Assembly: GCF_001942345.1 (NCBI RefSeq)
Contig: NZ_MKKI01000011.1
Span: 369,328-433,327 of the forward strand
DNA: 64,000 nucleotides
Direction of reading: 5' to 3'
Source of the DNA: Corynebacterium sp. CNJ-954
Lineage (GTDB): Bacteria; Actinomycetota; Actinomycetes; Mycobacteriales; Mycobacteriaceae
Shown in pieces: positions 45,899 to 54,148 of this stretch. The position numbers and the translations under genes were made by a program. The notes under the pieces are model-generated. The model saw nothing but the letters and a program-made list of their open reading frames with translations. It was not told the origin of the DNA and searched no databases. How positions within the stretch are numbered: the stretch's first letter is position 1; every line of letters begins with the position of its first letter.

Positions 45899-47275
45899 TC
45901 ACCCTTTTTCCAGCAGACTGGTCACGAGTTCCGCGACCGCTGAGCGCTCGGACCGCGTGAGGGTGACGTGCGCGAACAGTGGATTGCCCTTCAGCTTCTC
46001 CACCACCGCCTGGATGCCGTCATGTCTCCCGACCCGCAGGTTGTCCCGCTGCGCGACATCGTGGGTGAGCACCACACGGGAATTGCGTCCCAACCGCGAC
46101 AGGACGGTCAGCAGGACGTTCCGTTCCAACGACTGCGCCTCATCGACGATGACGAAGCTGTCGTGGATGCTGCGTCCCCGGATATGGGTCAACGGGAGCA
46201 CTTCAAGGAGCCCACGGTCGTCGATCTCATCGAGCACGTTCCCGCTGACCAGACCGTCGAGTGTGTCGTAGACCGCCTGCGCCCACGGGTTCATCTTCTC
46301 GATGCCGTCTCCCGGCAGGTAGCCCAGATCCTGGCCCCCGACGGCGTGCAGCGGACGGAACACCACGATCCGGCGGTGGCTCTGCCGTTCCAGCACCGCC
46401 TCCAGACCGGCGCACAGCGCCAGGGCTGACTTTCCGGTGCCGGCCGATCCCCCGAGGGAGACGATTCCGACCTCCTCGTCGAGCAGGATGTCGAGCGCCA
46501 CGCGTTGGCGTGCACTGCGGCCACGCAGTCCGAACGCCTCACGGTCCTGCGGCACCTGCCGGAGGACCCCGTGGGTGGTCACACGTGCCAACGCCGACTG
46601 GCTCCCGGAGGTCAGTTGTACGCCGCAGTGCACCGGGAGGTCCACCACGTCATCGACTTCCCCGGTGGCGTCGACCACACCCTCCGCGAAGATCCGGTCG
46701 ATGAGGTCCGGGGCAACCTCGGCCGTCACCATGCCCTCGTACCCGGTCAGGACGACGTCCTGCGCGCGGTACTCGTCGGCGTCCAGGCCGACGGCGCCGG
46801 CCTTCACCCGCAGGGGCACATCCTTGGTGACCAGCGTGACGTGCTCGCCTTCCGCACGAAGATTGAGGGCGGACGCGAGGATCCTCCGGTCATTGTCCGC
46901 ACCGTCGTCGGGCCGTGCCCGGAGACCGGCGGGCAACACCGACTGGTCGACGTGGTTGAGTTCCACACGCAGTGTGCCACCGTCCGGGGTGACCTCGATT
47001 TCCCGGTCGAGACGTCCGCTGGCCCGACGCAGGTCTTCGAGGAGCCCCAGTGCCTGGCGCGCGAACCAGCCGAGTTCCGGGTGCTGGCGTTTCGCCTCCA
47101 GCTCACCGACGACGACGATGGGCAGGACGACATGGTGCTCGGCGAACTTCAACGGTGCCCAGGGGTCGGACAGCAGGACCGAGGTGTCGACGACGTAGGT
47201 CCGAACGGTGCCGGGAGCGTCGGGAACATCGGCCGAAGTCAGGGTGGACGGGGTGGCGGTGGTGGCTCTGGTCAT
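45899..47275 (-). CDS. phoH2: PhoH2-type PIN domain / PhoH ATPase
   Basis: A 458-residue fusion of an N-terminal PIN RNase domain ([45 protein letters not shown]) and a C-terminal PhoH ATPase (Walker [10 protein letters not shown], Walker [12 protein letters not shown]). In mycobacteria PhoH2 unwinds and cleaves RNA in an ATP-dependent manner and is paired with an antitoxin-like partner (PhoAT); I see no such partner here. The position near fumC and glyA matches mycobacteria. Confidence 0.92.
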   Translation of the reverse strand: MTRATTATPSTLTSADVPDAPGTVRTYVVDTSVLLSDPWAPLKFAEHHVVLPIVVVGELEAKRQHPELGWFARQALGLLEDLRRASGRLDREIEVTPDGGTLRVELNHVDQSVLPAGLRARPDDGADNDRRILASALNLRAEGEHVTLVTKDVPLRVKAGAVGLDADEYRAQDVVLTGYEGMVTAEVAPDLIDRIFAEGVVDATGEVDDVVDLPVHCGVQLTSGSQSALARVTTHGVLRQVPQDREAFGLRGRSARQRVALDILLDEEVGIVSLGGSAGTGKSALALCAGLEAVLERQSHRRIVVFRPLHAVGGQDLGYLPGDGIEKMNPWAQAVYDTLDGLVSGNVLDEIDDRGLLEVLPLTHIRGRSIHDSFVIVDEAQSLERNVLLTVLSRLGRNSRVVLTHDVAQRDNLRVGRHDGIQAVVEKLKGNPLFAHVTLTRSERSAVAELVTSLLEKG

Positions 47276-47337
47276 GTCCCCGAGGCTAGGAACCGCACGT
47301 GTAGATCACATGGTTGTGAGATGAAGACTGGGTGAAC

Positions 47338-47937
47338 TCAACGGGAACTGGAGGCGCGTCTTCCCCGACATATTCCGACGAACTGCTGGATGATCTCGTC
47401 GTCCCGGTCGCGTCGCCAGACCAGCGCAACCGACGTCCCTTCCACCCCCGCCAGGGACCGGTGGACGACCCCGCGTCGGTTCACTGCACGGAGCAACGGG
47501 CGCGGGGCGACGACGACACCGACATTGGCGGCGACGACCTCAAGATTCTCGCGCACCTGCCCCGGATCGACACCGCGGTAGAGCACCGTCTCCCCCTCGA
47601 TGTCCTCCAGAGTCACAGCCTCGTTCTCCCCCACCGCCTCCAGGGCGTGCTCCTTGGGTGCTGCGACTCCCGGTGTCTCCTCGTACAGGACAACCCGGTG
47701 GACATCGAGGGACTCCATTGCGGCGGCGTCCACATTGCTCTCGGGCATCCCTTCCCACTCGCCCGGCAGACGGACGATCCCGATGTCCGCGGTCCCGTCG
47801 AGCACGTGGGCCAGCGGGTCGTCCGACGCCGCTGACGCCGCTTTCCACCCGTCCATGCGCTCATCGAACCTGCCGAACCACTTTCCGGGGACGACACCGG
47901 TGGCGAAGACGACCTTGAGGTAATGGAGGTAATGCAT
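47338..47937 (-). CDS. LysR-type substrate-binding domain protein lacking an HTH
   Basis: A 199-residue protein resembling only the effector-binding half of LysR regulators: FATGVVPGKWFGRF, an ADIGIVRLP strand-turn, VLYEETPGVAAPKEHALEA and late GVEGTSVALVWRRDRDDEIIQQFVG. No DNA-binding domain is encoded in frame. ATG 47937 is preceded at 7 nt by TAGGAT, which fixes a leaderless start inside what would otherwise be the domain boundary. Start codons of this and the DUF5997 gene lie 46 bp apart, divergent. It may act as a ligand sensor or binding protein. Confidence 0.78.
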   Translation of the reverse strand: MHYLHYLKVVFATGVVPGKWFGRFDERMDGWKAASAASDDPLAHVLDGTADIGIVRLPGEWEGMPESNVDAAAMESLDVHRVVLYEETPGVAAPKEHALEAVGENEAVTLEDIEGETVLYRGVDPGQVRENLEVVAANVGVVVAPRPLLRAVNRRGVVHRSLAGVEGTSVALVWRRDRDDEIIQQFVGICRGRRASSSR

Positions 47938-47944
47938 GACGGCC

Positions 47945-47974
47945 ATCCTAGTCTCCGCCCGGACCAGATAGACT
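47945..47974. promoter_or_regulatory. Divergent -10 boxes TAGGAT (minus) and TAGACT (plus)
   Basis: TAGGAT (47950 to 47945 on the minus strand) ends 7 nt before ATG 47937, and TAGACT (47969-47974) ends 8 nt before ATG 47983. The two leaderless-type promoters are back to back with overlapping -35 regions, so binding at one should hinder the other. Confidence 0.55.
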
Positions 47975-47982
47975 CTGCAGAC

Positions 47983-48330
47983 ATGAGTGACCGGATGAAA
48001 CCCCAGACGGCGGCGAAGAAGCTGAACATCTACCTGCCCGCCACACCCCAGGAGTTCCAGGACAGCACGGTGAGCCACGATGAGTTCGTGGCGCTGCAGA
48101 ACGACCCGCCCCAGTGGCTGCAGGATCTTCGCCGTGAAGGCCCCCACCCCCGGCCCGAGGTGGCCCGCAAACTCGGCATCACCATTACCGCCCTCAAGGC
48201 CAATGACATGGACAAGCCGCTGACGACCGCAGACATCAAGGCGCTCCTGGAGAATCAGCCCGAGTGGCTGCGCAGCGCCCGTAGTTCACTGGCGGAGAAC
48301 CGTCCCGGCGCAGGAACCGACGAGAGCTGA
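47983..48330 (+). CDS. DUF5997 family protein
   Basis: A 115-residue soluble protein. It contains KPQTAAKKLNIYLPATPQEFQDSTVSHDEFVALQNDPPQWLQDLRREGPHPRPEVARKLG in substance, a pattern of the actinobacterial DUF5997 family with a helix-turn-helix-like middle (VARKLGITITALKA). It may bind DNA, but this is inference. The divergent neighbour is the LysR-like effector-domain protein, a pairing that could mean a split regulator. Confidence 0.8.
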   Translation: MSDRMKPQTAAKKLNIYLPATPQEFQDSTVSHDEFVALQNDPPQWLQDLRREGPHPRPEVARKLGITITALKANDMDKPLTTADIKALLENQPEWLRSARSSLAENRPGAGTDES

Positions 48331-48366
48331 ACCCCTCTACCGGGCACCACCGCACAGAAAGAAGTT

Positions 48367-48413
48367 GAGGGCCCCCGTCCTTCCGGGTGACGAACCGGAA
48401 GGGCGGGGCCCTC
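48367..48413. terminator. Strong hairpin between DUF5997 and the orphan minus-strand unit
   Basis: The arms GAGGGCCCC and GGGGCCCTC, then TCCTTCCGG against CCGGAAGGG, form a stem of about 19 bp. On the minus strand it is followed by AACTTCTTTCTGTG, a U-rich tail, so termination is best in that direction; it may also end the DUF5997 transcript. Confidence 0.7.
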
Positions 48414-48648
48414 GTGGAGAGTGCAGCCGCCGGGTGACGAATCCGACGACGCGAAGTATCTCCGCTGTGCCACAGCAGGCAGGTGAACTGCAGTCCAGGG
48501 CAGCGCGTTGGAGGTGCCGCAGCCCGAGCGCGCCGTTCCGGTGAGAAGAGGAAGCCGGAGTGCGCGGATTCAGACTGAACCCTGGGTTCCACCTGCCGTT
48601 GCGGCTGATCCACAACTGCAGTGCGTCGAGGTGACTAGCCGTCGACAC
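48367..48648 (-). ncRNA. Candidate minus-strand transcript (ncRNA or small leaderless ORF)
   Basis: A promoter with TTGACA and TAACCT 18 nt apart (48685 to 48656) directs transcription leftwards to the hairpin at 48413-48367. GTG 48648 stands exactly 7 nt after the -10 box, the rule seen for leaderless genes in this window. It would open a 103-codon frame ending at 48337, past the hairpin. GC at third codon positions is lower than in real genes here, so a structured RNA of about 280 nt is at least as likely. Local stems such as 48568-48584 (GGGTTC/GAATCC) are visible. No known RNA family was recognised. Confidence 0.4.
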
Positions 48649-48655
48649 ATCCATG

Positions 48656-48685
48656 AGGTTAGCGAGACCTAAACCGGTCTGTCAA
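48656..48685 (-). promoter_or_regulatory. Orphan minus-strand promoter with an inverted repeat in the spacer
   Basis: On the minus strand TTGACA (48685-48680) and TAACCT (48661-48656) are separated by 18 bp. The spacer and -35 edge hold AGACC-N6-GGTCT (48665-48680), placed where a repressor would block polymerase. No protein gene follows directly. Confidence 0.55.
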
Positions 48686-48988
48686 CAATTAGACAACAAA
48701 AGAGTGTCCTAATTCCCGTCCGCTCGTCGCGCAGTGGACTGACCTGCCTTTTCCTTTCGGATATCGACAATGACAGCCATCACCCCCGCACCACTCCCCC
48801 ATGTCCGCCGCACCTCATACCCGTGCACTAAATGTTTCCCACCCCACAATCCTCCCCCGGATGGGATCAAGTTACACACTTCCGGGTACCGCTCGTTAAT
48901 ATGAAATTGTAACAAGTAAGAGACGTGGATCACACGGACAAACTGTTTGCCCCTTCCACGACGCTCGGCTCTGATCCGGAAGGACACC

Positions 48989-50158
48989 ATGAAGAACTAC
49001 CTCCCCCGCACCATCTTCGACGAAGAACACGACATGTTCCGCGAGACCTGCAAGGACTTCGTCAATGCAGAGGTCCGTCCCCACGTCGACCGGTGGCACG
49101 AGCAGGGCTACAGCGACCGCTCCATGTTCAAGGCAGCGGGCAACCTGGGCCTGCTGGGAATCACGTCCCCCGAGGAGTTCGGTGGCGGCGGCATGCCGGA
49201 CTACCGCTTCAACGCGATCCTCTCCGAGGAGCTCGCCGAAGCTGACTGCGGTTCGGTCATCGTCTCCCTCCAGGTGATCAACGACCTGGTGATCCCCTAC
49301 CTCGAGCGCTTCGCCAACGACGAGCAGAAGGAGAAGTACCTCCGACCGCTCTGCGCCGGTGACAAGATCGCCGCGATCGCCATGACCGAGCCGGGTGCCG
49401 GTGCCGACCTGGCGGGCATCCGCTCCAACGCGCCGCGCGACGAGGACGGCAACTTCATCCTCAACGGTTCGAAGACCTTCATCTCCAACGGCATCCAGGC
49501 CGACTTCACCATCGTGGTGGCCATCACCGACCCGTCCAAGGGTCGCGCCGGCGTCTCCCTGCTGATCGTCGAGGACGGCATGGAGGGCTACACCAAGGCC
49601 GCACCGCTGAAGAAGGTCGGACTGAAGGCCCAGGACACCGCGGAGCTCTCCTTCGAGAACGTGAAGGTCCCCGCGGAGAACCTCCTCGGCGAGGAGGGTG
49701 CGGGCTTCGGCTACCTGCGCACCAACCTGGCCCAGGAGCGTGTCTCCATCGCCGTCGGGTCGATCGCCACGTCCCGCCGCGCCTTCGACCTGGTCTACAA
49801 GCACTCCCAGGAGCGCAAGACCTTCGGCAACCGACTCGTCGACCACCAGGCCTACCGCTGGGAGCTGGCCAAGATGGCCACCGAGATCCAGTCCGCACAG
49901 GCCTTCGTCGACGCCGCTGTCGCCGCGAAGGTCAAGGGGGAACTCGACGAGACCACCGCCTCGATGGCCAAGTACCTGACCACCGAACTGCAGATCAAGG
50001 TCGTCAACACCGCCGTCCAGCTGCATGGTGGCTACGGCTTCATGCTGGAGTACCCCATCTCCACCCACTACCTCGATTCCCGCGTGCAGCCGATCTACGG
50101 CGGCCCGAACGAGATCATGCTGGAGATCATCAGCCGGAAGCTCGCCAAGGGAGCCTGA
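48989..50158 (+). CDS. acyl-CoA dehydrogenase (long-chain type)
   Basis: A 389-residue FAD enzyme of fatty acid beta-oxidation. Seen are FDEEHDMFRETCKDFVNAEV, the flavin/substrate segment AIAMTEPGAGADLAGI, LNGSKTFISNG, LAQERVSIAVGSIA, FGNRLVDHQAYRWELA and QLHGGYGFMLEYPIS, ending with the base Glu region YGGPNEIMLEI. ATG 48989 has GGAAGGA upstream. It differs clearly from the FadE25-like protein at 12 kb. Downstream, on the opposite strand, lies an enoyl-CoA hydratase gene, the next step of the same pathway, but the two are convergent, not one operon. Confidence 0.9.
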   Translation: MKNYLPRTIFDEEHDMFRETCKDFVNAEVRPHVDRWHEQGYSDRSMFKAAGNLGLLGITSPEEFGGGGMPDYRFNAILSEELAEADCGSVIVSLQVINDLVIPYLERFANDEQKEKYLRPLCAGDKIAAIAMTEPGAGADLAGIRSNAPRDEDGNFILNGSKTFISNGIQADFTIVVAITDPSKGRAGVSLLIVEDGMEGYTKAAPLKKVGLKAQDTAELSFENVKVPAENLLGEEGAGFGYLRTNLAQERVSIAVGSIATSRRAFDLVYKHSQERKTFGNRLVDHQAYRWELAKMATEIQSAQAFVDAAVAAKVKGELDETTASMAKYLTTELQIKVVNTAVQLHGGYGFMLEYPISTHYLDSRVQPIYGGPNEIMLEIISRKLAKGA

Positions 50159-50174
50159 CCTGCGGAAACAATGG

Positions 50175-50190
50175 TCGGATAGTGTGCTTC
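50175..50190 (+). promoter_or_regulatory. Promoter-like 16-mer shared with the SSADH promoter
   Basis: TCGGATAGTGTGCTTC occurs here and at 58586-58601, where its TAGTGT is the -10 box of a leaderless gene. Here no start codon follows. A CTGACC -35-like hexamer overlaps the FadE stop, 18 bp upstream of TAGTGT. Confidence 0.4.
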
Positions 50191-50294
50191 GCGCCCGCTG
50201 TCCCCCATTTTTCCCACGACACCCCTGGTAGATCACACGACGGAGCCCGTCGTGGCTGCCCCGCAGAACGTGCGGGTGTCGTAGATCAGCCCCG

Positions 50295-50337
50295 GAGCAA
50301 CCCCTCAGGTCGGTAGGACCGACCTGAGGGGTTGCTC
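50295..50337. terminator. Perfect 20-bp-stem bidirectional terminator
   Basis: Bases 50295-50314 and 50318-50337 are perfectly complementary over 20 bp around a three-base loop AGG. It lies between convergent FadE and enoyl-CoA hydratase genes. It is the longest perfect stem noted in the window. Confidence 0.85.
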
Positions 50338-50360
50338 GCGTATTCCCCCGGGCCGGGTAG

Positions 50361-51145
50361 TTATGCCCCGCGGAACTGCGGAGCCCTCTTCTCCAGGAAT
50401 GCCTGGATGGCCTCGCTGTGGTCCGCGGTCTGGAACAGCCGTCGTTGTGCACCGGCTTCCTCCCCCGCACGGGCACTCACAGCCGCCGTGTCGCGCACGA
50501 GGGCCTTGATCTCCCGGTAGGATGCCGTCGGCCCTGCCGCGAAGCGCCGAGCCAGCTCCTGCACCGCGTCGTCCAGGTTGTCGGGGTCGACGACTGAGGT
50601 GACGACACCGAGCGCACCTGCGTCTGCGGCGCTGACCCGCTCATCGAACAGGAGGAGCTCCAGTGCCTTGGTCTGGCCCACCGTGTCTGCCAGGGAGCGG
50701 GACAGCCCACAGTCCGAGGCCAGGCCGACGCCGCTGAATGCCCCCTTGAATGCTGCCGCCGTCGAGGCACCCGGAAGTCGCAGGCCATCGCGATTCCCCA
50801 GCCCGCCCCGGCAGCAGCCCCCTGGACTGCCGCAATCACCGGCACCGGGATAGACAGCAGAGCGTCCATCATCGGGTTGTACTCGGTGATGACCTTGTCC
50901 GTGTCGACGCCCTGCCGGGTCTCCTCCAGCTGCTCCTTGAGGTCCTGCCCGGAGCAGAACGCCTTGCCGGATGCCCTGACCACGACCACCCGCACCGGAC
51001 CGTCCGGCGATGAATCTGCGGCTGCGGTGGCGAAAGCGTCCTTCAGCTCAAGTCGCAGGTCGCGGTTCAGCGAATTGTGCGCGTCCGGACGGTTGATGGT
51101 GATGACGCGGATTCCGTCACTGGTGGTGGTGTCAACAAGGTTCAT
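50361..51145 (-). pseudogene. enoyl-CoA hydratase/isomerase, one-base frameshift
   Basis: The gene starts with ATG 51145 and shows a crotonase fold: TINRPDAHNSLN, the oxyanion segment ASGKAFCSGQDL and IAAVQGAAAGAGWGIAMACDFR. The frame then breaks at about 50767-50769. The neighbouring frame continues with ASTAAAF, GVGLASDCGLS and GQTKALELLLFDERVSAADAGALGVV to 50361. One missing base (GTGCC for GTGGCC) restores 261 residues, the normal family length. The product would hydrate enoyl-CoA in beta-oxidation or act in a phenylacetate-type pathway. The defect is probably a sequencing error. Confidence 0.8.
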
Positions 51146-51151
51146 GCCACC

Positions 51152-51730
51152 TCACACTACAGTCACCCCGACGTACGCCATCTGTTCGACCGCCACAGCG
51201 CCACCGGTCACGCTCACGGGTGCACAGAGGTCGCTGAGCAGCTCCACCTCGAAGCCTTCCGCCACGGCGTCAAGCGCTGTGGCACGCACGCAGAAGTCAG
51301 TGGCGATACCGCACACGGTGACACCGGTGATCCCGTGCTCGCGCAACCAGTCCGCCAGGCCCGTCTCCGCGCCCTCCAGATGCCCCTCGAAGCCGGAATA
51401 GGCCGCCGTGTACTCCCCTTTGAGGAACCAGGCATCCACCAACCCGGCATCAAGCTCAGGGTGCGAGTCGGCGCCCGGGGTACCTGCAACACAGTGCACC
51501 GGCCAGGTGTCCTCGAAATCCGGTGCGACCCCGGCGGGTGCGAAATGCCCGGCGGGGTCGATGTGCCAGTCCTTCGTGCCCACGACGACGGCATAGTCAT
51601 CCTTGTGCGCACGCAGACGGGCACTGATCGCCGCGGCAACGTCTGCTCCCCGTTCGGTGCCCAGGGATCCCCCGGGACAGAAGTCGTTCTGGACGTCGAC
51701 GACGATCAAGGCTTTCCGTGGGGCGCTCAT
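51152..51730 (-). CDS. pncA: nicotinamidase
   Basis: A 192-residue hydrolase converting nicotinamide to nicotinate for NAD salvage; in mycobacteria PncA also activates pyrazinamide. The catalytic triad is visible: Asp12 in VVDVQNDFCPGG, Lys in AWFLKGEYTAAYSGFEG and Cys in GIATDFCVRATALDA, plus metal-binding DWHIDPAGHFA. ATG 51730 is chosen because TACTGT ends exactly 7 nt upstream, a leaderless-type start; ATG 51739 would put the -10 box inside the gene. The enoyl-CoA hydratase gene starts 6 nt after its stop, on the same strand. Confidence 0.93.
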   Translation of the reverse strand: MSAPRKALIVVDVQNDFCPGGSLGTERGADVAAAISARLRAHKDDYAVVVGTKDWHIDPAGHFAPAGVAPDFEDTWPVHCVAGTPGADSHPELDAGLVDAWFLKGEYTAAYSGFEGHLEGAETGLADWLREHGITGVTVCGIATDFCVRATALDAVAEGFEVELLSDLCAPVSVTGGAVAVEQMAYVGVTVV

Positions 51731-51737
51731 GGCGCCC

Positions 51738-51743
51738 ACAGTA
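51738..51743 (-). promoter_or_regulatory. -10 box TACTGT of pncA
   Basis: TACTGT on the minus strand, 7 nt before ATG 51730 and just after the glyA stop, gives pncA its own promoter inside the glyA-pncA gap. Confidence 0.6.
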
Positions 51744-51751
51744 GATCCGGA

Positions 51752-53058
51752 CTAGTTGATCTTCCAGTCCTCGAGGCCCGGGTACAGCGGGAAATCGGCG
51801 GCGACCTTGTCGACCCGTCTGCGCAGGGTCTCCGTGTCCGCACCCTTACCCTGCGCCAGGGCAGTGCCGATCACGTCCGCAACCTCGGTGAAGGCGTCAG
51901 CGTCGAGCCCGCGGGAGGCCAGGGCGGAGGTGCCGATGCGCAGACCGGAGGTGACCATCGGCGGGCGCGGATCAAACGGCACGGCGTTACGGTTCACCGT
52001 GATGCCGACCTCGTGCAGCAGATCCTCCGCCTCCTGCCCGTTGAGCTCGGAGTTACGCAGGTCAGCGAGGACGAGGTGCACGTCAGTCCCTCCGGTGAGC
52101 ACCTGCACTCCGGCCTCGGTGGTGTCCGCGGCGGTGAGACGCTCAGCGAGGATCTTCGCTCCTTCGAGGGTGCGGGCCTGACGGTCGCGGAAGTCCTCGG
52201 TCTGGGCGATCTTCATGGAGACGGCCTTCGCAGCGACGACGTGCATGAGCGGGCCGCCCTGCTGCCCCGGGAACACCGAGGAGTTGAGCTTCTTCGCCCA
52301 CTCCTGCTTCGCCAGGATCATGCCGGAACGCGGCCCACCCAGAGTCTTGTGCACCGTCGTGGAGACCACGTCGGCATGCGGCACCGGTGACGGGTGCAGG
52401 TCAGCGGCGACCAGCCCGGCGAAGTGTGCCATGTCGACCCACAGCTTGGCGCCGACCTCGTCGGCGATCTCGCGGAATGCGGCGAAGTCCTGGTGACGGG
52501 GGTATGCCGACCAACCACCGATGATGACCGTCGGCTTCTCCTTGATCGCCTGTTCACGGACCTTGTCCATGTCCAGACGGAAGGTGTCGGGGTCCACCTC
52601 GTAGGCGGCGACCTCGTAGAGCTTCCCGGAGAAGTTCAACTTCATGCCGTGGGTGAGGTGACCGCCGTGTGCCAGGGAGAGGCCCATGATCTTGTCACCG
52701 GGATTTGCCAGTGACATCAGGACAGCGGCATTGGCCTGCGCACCGGAGTGCGGCTGCACGTTGGCGAACTCTGCGCCGAAGACGGCCTTGGCACGGTCGC
52801 GGGCGAGATCCTCGATAATGTCGACGTTCTCGCAGCCACCGTAGTACCGGCGTCCCGGGTACCCCTCGGCGTACTTGTTGGTCAGAACGGAGCCTGGGCC
52901 TGGAGTACCGCACGCGGAACGAAGTTCTCGCTGGCGATCATCTCCAGCGTGTCACGCTGACGGGAGAGTTCTCCGGCGATGGCCGCGGCCACCTCCGGAT
53001 CAAAATCCGCCAGTTCCGCATTGTGCTGGGACTGGTCTGGGTGGTTCGTCTGGCTCAT
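51752..53058 (-). pseudogene. glyA: serine hydroxymethyltransferase, one-base frameshift
   Basis: GlyA interconverts serine and glycine and supplies one-carbon units. ATG 53058 (GAAAGG upstream) starts an N-terminus with [14 protein letters not shown], which then hits a stop. The next frame continues with [24 protein letters not shown] and the complete remainder, including [12 protein letters not shown] and the PLP-lysine region [18 protein letters not shown]. One base missing at about 52890-52896 (CAGGCTCC for CAGGGCTCC) restores 435 residues. As glyA is a housekeeping gene with the rest intact, a sequencing error is the likely cause. Confidence 0.88.
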
Positions 53059-53174
53059 GGGGTGGATCGCCTTTCACGTCGGCCGCACTGGATCAGAACA
53101 ATCAGGACACATCATAACCTGCCGCAGCCCGGGCCACTGTTGCCGGGTGATTGGTCCAAAACATCTTCGGGTAG

Positions 53175-53180
53175 CACAAT
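53175..53180 (+). promoter_or_regulatory. -10 box CACAAT of coaA
   Basis: CACAAT ends 7 nt before ATG 53188 and no Shine-Dalgarno is present, matching the leaderless pattern. Confidence 0.5.
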
Positions 53181-53187
53181 AGCCTCC

Positions 53188-54117
53188 ATGCCAGCCCGAA
53201 ACTCCGACGAGTACTCACCGTACATCGAGCTTGACCGGTCGCAGTGGCGGTCCTTGCGTCGCGCCATGCCCCAGGTCCTCAGCCCGGAAGAGCTCGAGGA
53301 GTTGAGGGGTATCGGCGAAGACATCGACATGGACGAGGTCAGTGAGGTCTACCTCCCGCTCTCCCGCATGATTGACCTGCGGTTTGAAGCGATCAGACAG
53401 CTCAACAGCGCCACCGAGACCTTTCTCGGGGAGGACATGCCGCACGTCCCTTTCATCATCGGTGTGTCGGGCTCCGTCGCGGTGGGCAAATCCACCACCG
53501 CCCGTCTGCTCCAGGTCCTGTTGCAGCGGTGGGAGTCCCGTCCCCGGGTGGACCTGATCACGACCGACGGCTTCCTCTACCCCGCCGACGAACTCAACCA
53601 ACGCCACATGATGGGGCGCAAAGGCTACCCGGAGAGCTACGACCAGAAAGCGCTGCTGAACTTCGTCACCGCCGTGAAATCCGGGGCCCCGGAGGTGCCG
53701 GCCCCGGTGTACTCACACGAGAAGTACGACCGGTTGGACGAGGTCCATATCGTGGACCGTCCGGATATCCTCATCGTGGAGGGTCTCAATGTCCTGCAGA
53801 CAGGTCCGACGTTGATGGTGTCGGACCTCTTCGACTTCTCCGTCTACGTCGACGCCGAACGGGAGGACATCGAACGTTGGTATGTCGAGCGGTTCCTGAA
53901 GCTCAAGAACACCGCCTTCCGTAAGCCCGACGCTCACTTCCGCTACTACGCCGCACTGTCCGACGAGGACGCGTTGGTGGTCGCCCGCGAGATCTGGCAG
54001 ACGGTGAACCTCCCCAACCTGGTGGAGAACATTCTCCCCACCAGGGTGCGCGCGTCACTGGTCCTGCGTAAGGGGCCCGACCATCTGGTGGAATCGGTGC
54101 GTATGCGCAAGATCTGA
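53188..54117 (+). CDS. coaA: type I pantothenate kinase
   Basis: A 309-residue P-loop kinase that catalyses the first and regulated step of coenzyme A synthesis. The P-loop is [15 protein letters not shown], followed by TTDGFLYP, the RKGYPESYD substrate region, IVEGLNVLQ and the [13 protein letters not shown] stretch. Length equals bacterial CoaA. ATG 53188 is the leaderless-type start; longer frames upstream run through the promoter. It is divergent from glyA, as in mycobacteria. Confidence 0.95.
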   Translation: MPARNSDEYSPYIELDRSQWRSLRRAMPQVLSPEELEELRGIGEDIDMDEVSEVYLPLSRMIDLRFEAIRQLNSATETFLGEDMPHVPFIIGVSGSVAVGKSTTARLLQVLLQRWESRPRVDLITTDGFLYPADELNQRHMMGRKGYPESYDQKALLNFVTAVKSGAPEVPAPVYSHEKYDRLDEVHIVDRPDILIVEGLNVLQTGPTLMVSDLFDFSVYVDAEREDIERWYVERFLKLKNTAFRKPDAHFRYYAALSDEDALVVAREIWQTVNLPNLVENILPTRVRASLVLRKGPDHLVESVRMRKI

Positions 54118-54125
54118 CAGACGGA

Positions 54126-54147
54126 CCGGCAGCCGGACTACTGCCGG
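54126..54147. terminator. Small hairpin between coaA and the prenyl synthase gene
   Basis: CCGGCAG (54126-54132) and CTGCCGG (54141-54147) form a 7-bp stem in the 31-bp gap between convergent genes. Confidence 0.5.
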
Positions 54148-54148
54148 C

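Larger units (their letters stand above)
48331..48988. other. 658-bp region without a recognised protein gene
   Basis: The left half holds a strong hairpin (48367-48413) and a minus-strand promoter (48656-48685) facing it, so it probably encodes a short minus-strand transcript. The right half (about 48690-48960) is poorer in GC than the chromosome average and contains the likely FadE promoter, TAATAT at 48897-48902. Frames on the minus strand at 48709-48990 and 48236-48613 show no homology I recognise. Confidence 0.6.

Noticed and set aside
47969..48148. Upstream extension of the LysR-like protein on the minus strand, which might hold an HTH
   Set aside because: The extension overlaps the DUF5997 gene antisense, its residues do not form a LysR HTH, and the leaderless promoter places the start at 47937.
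48420..48640. RNase P RNA, tmRNA, SRP RNA or 6C RNA in the gene-free region
   Set aside because: The purine-rich GAGGAAG-like stretch recalls RNase P, but the conserved P4 pieces and the C-rich loops of 6C RNA are not there.
48709..48990. Minus-strand frame of 93 codons over the FadE promoter
   Set aside because: It has no recognisable domain, lies in an AT-richer control region, and overlaps the FadE start and likely promoter. Codon use is unlike the neighbours.
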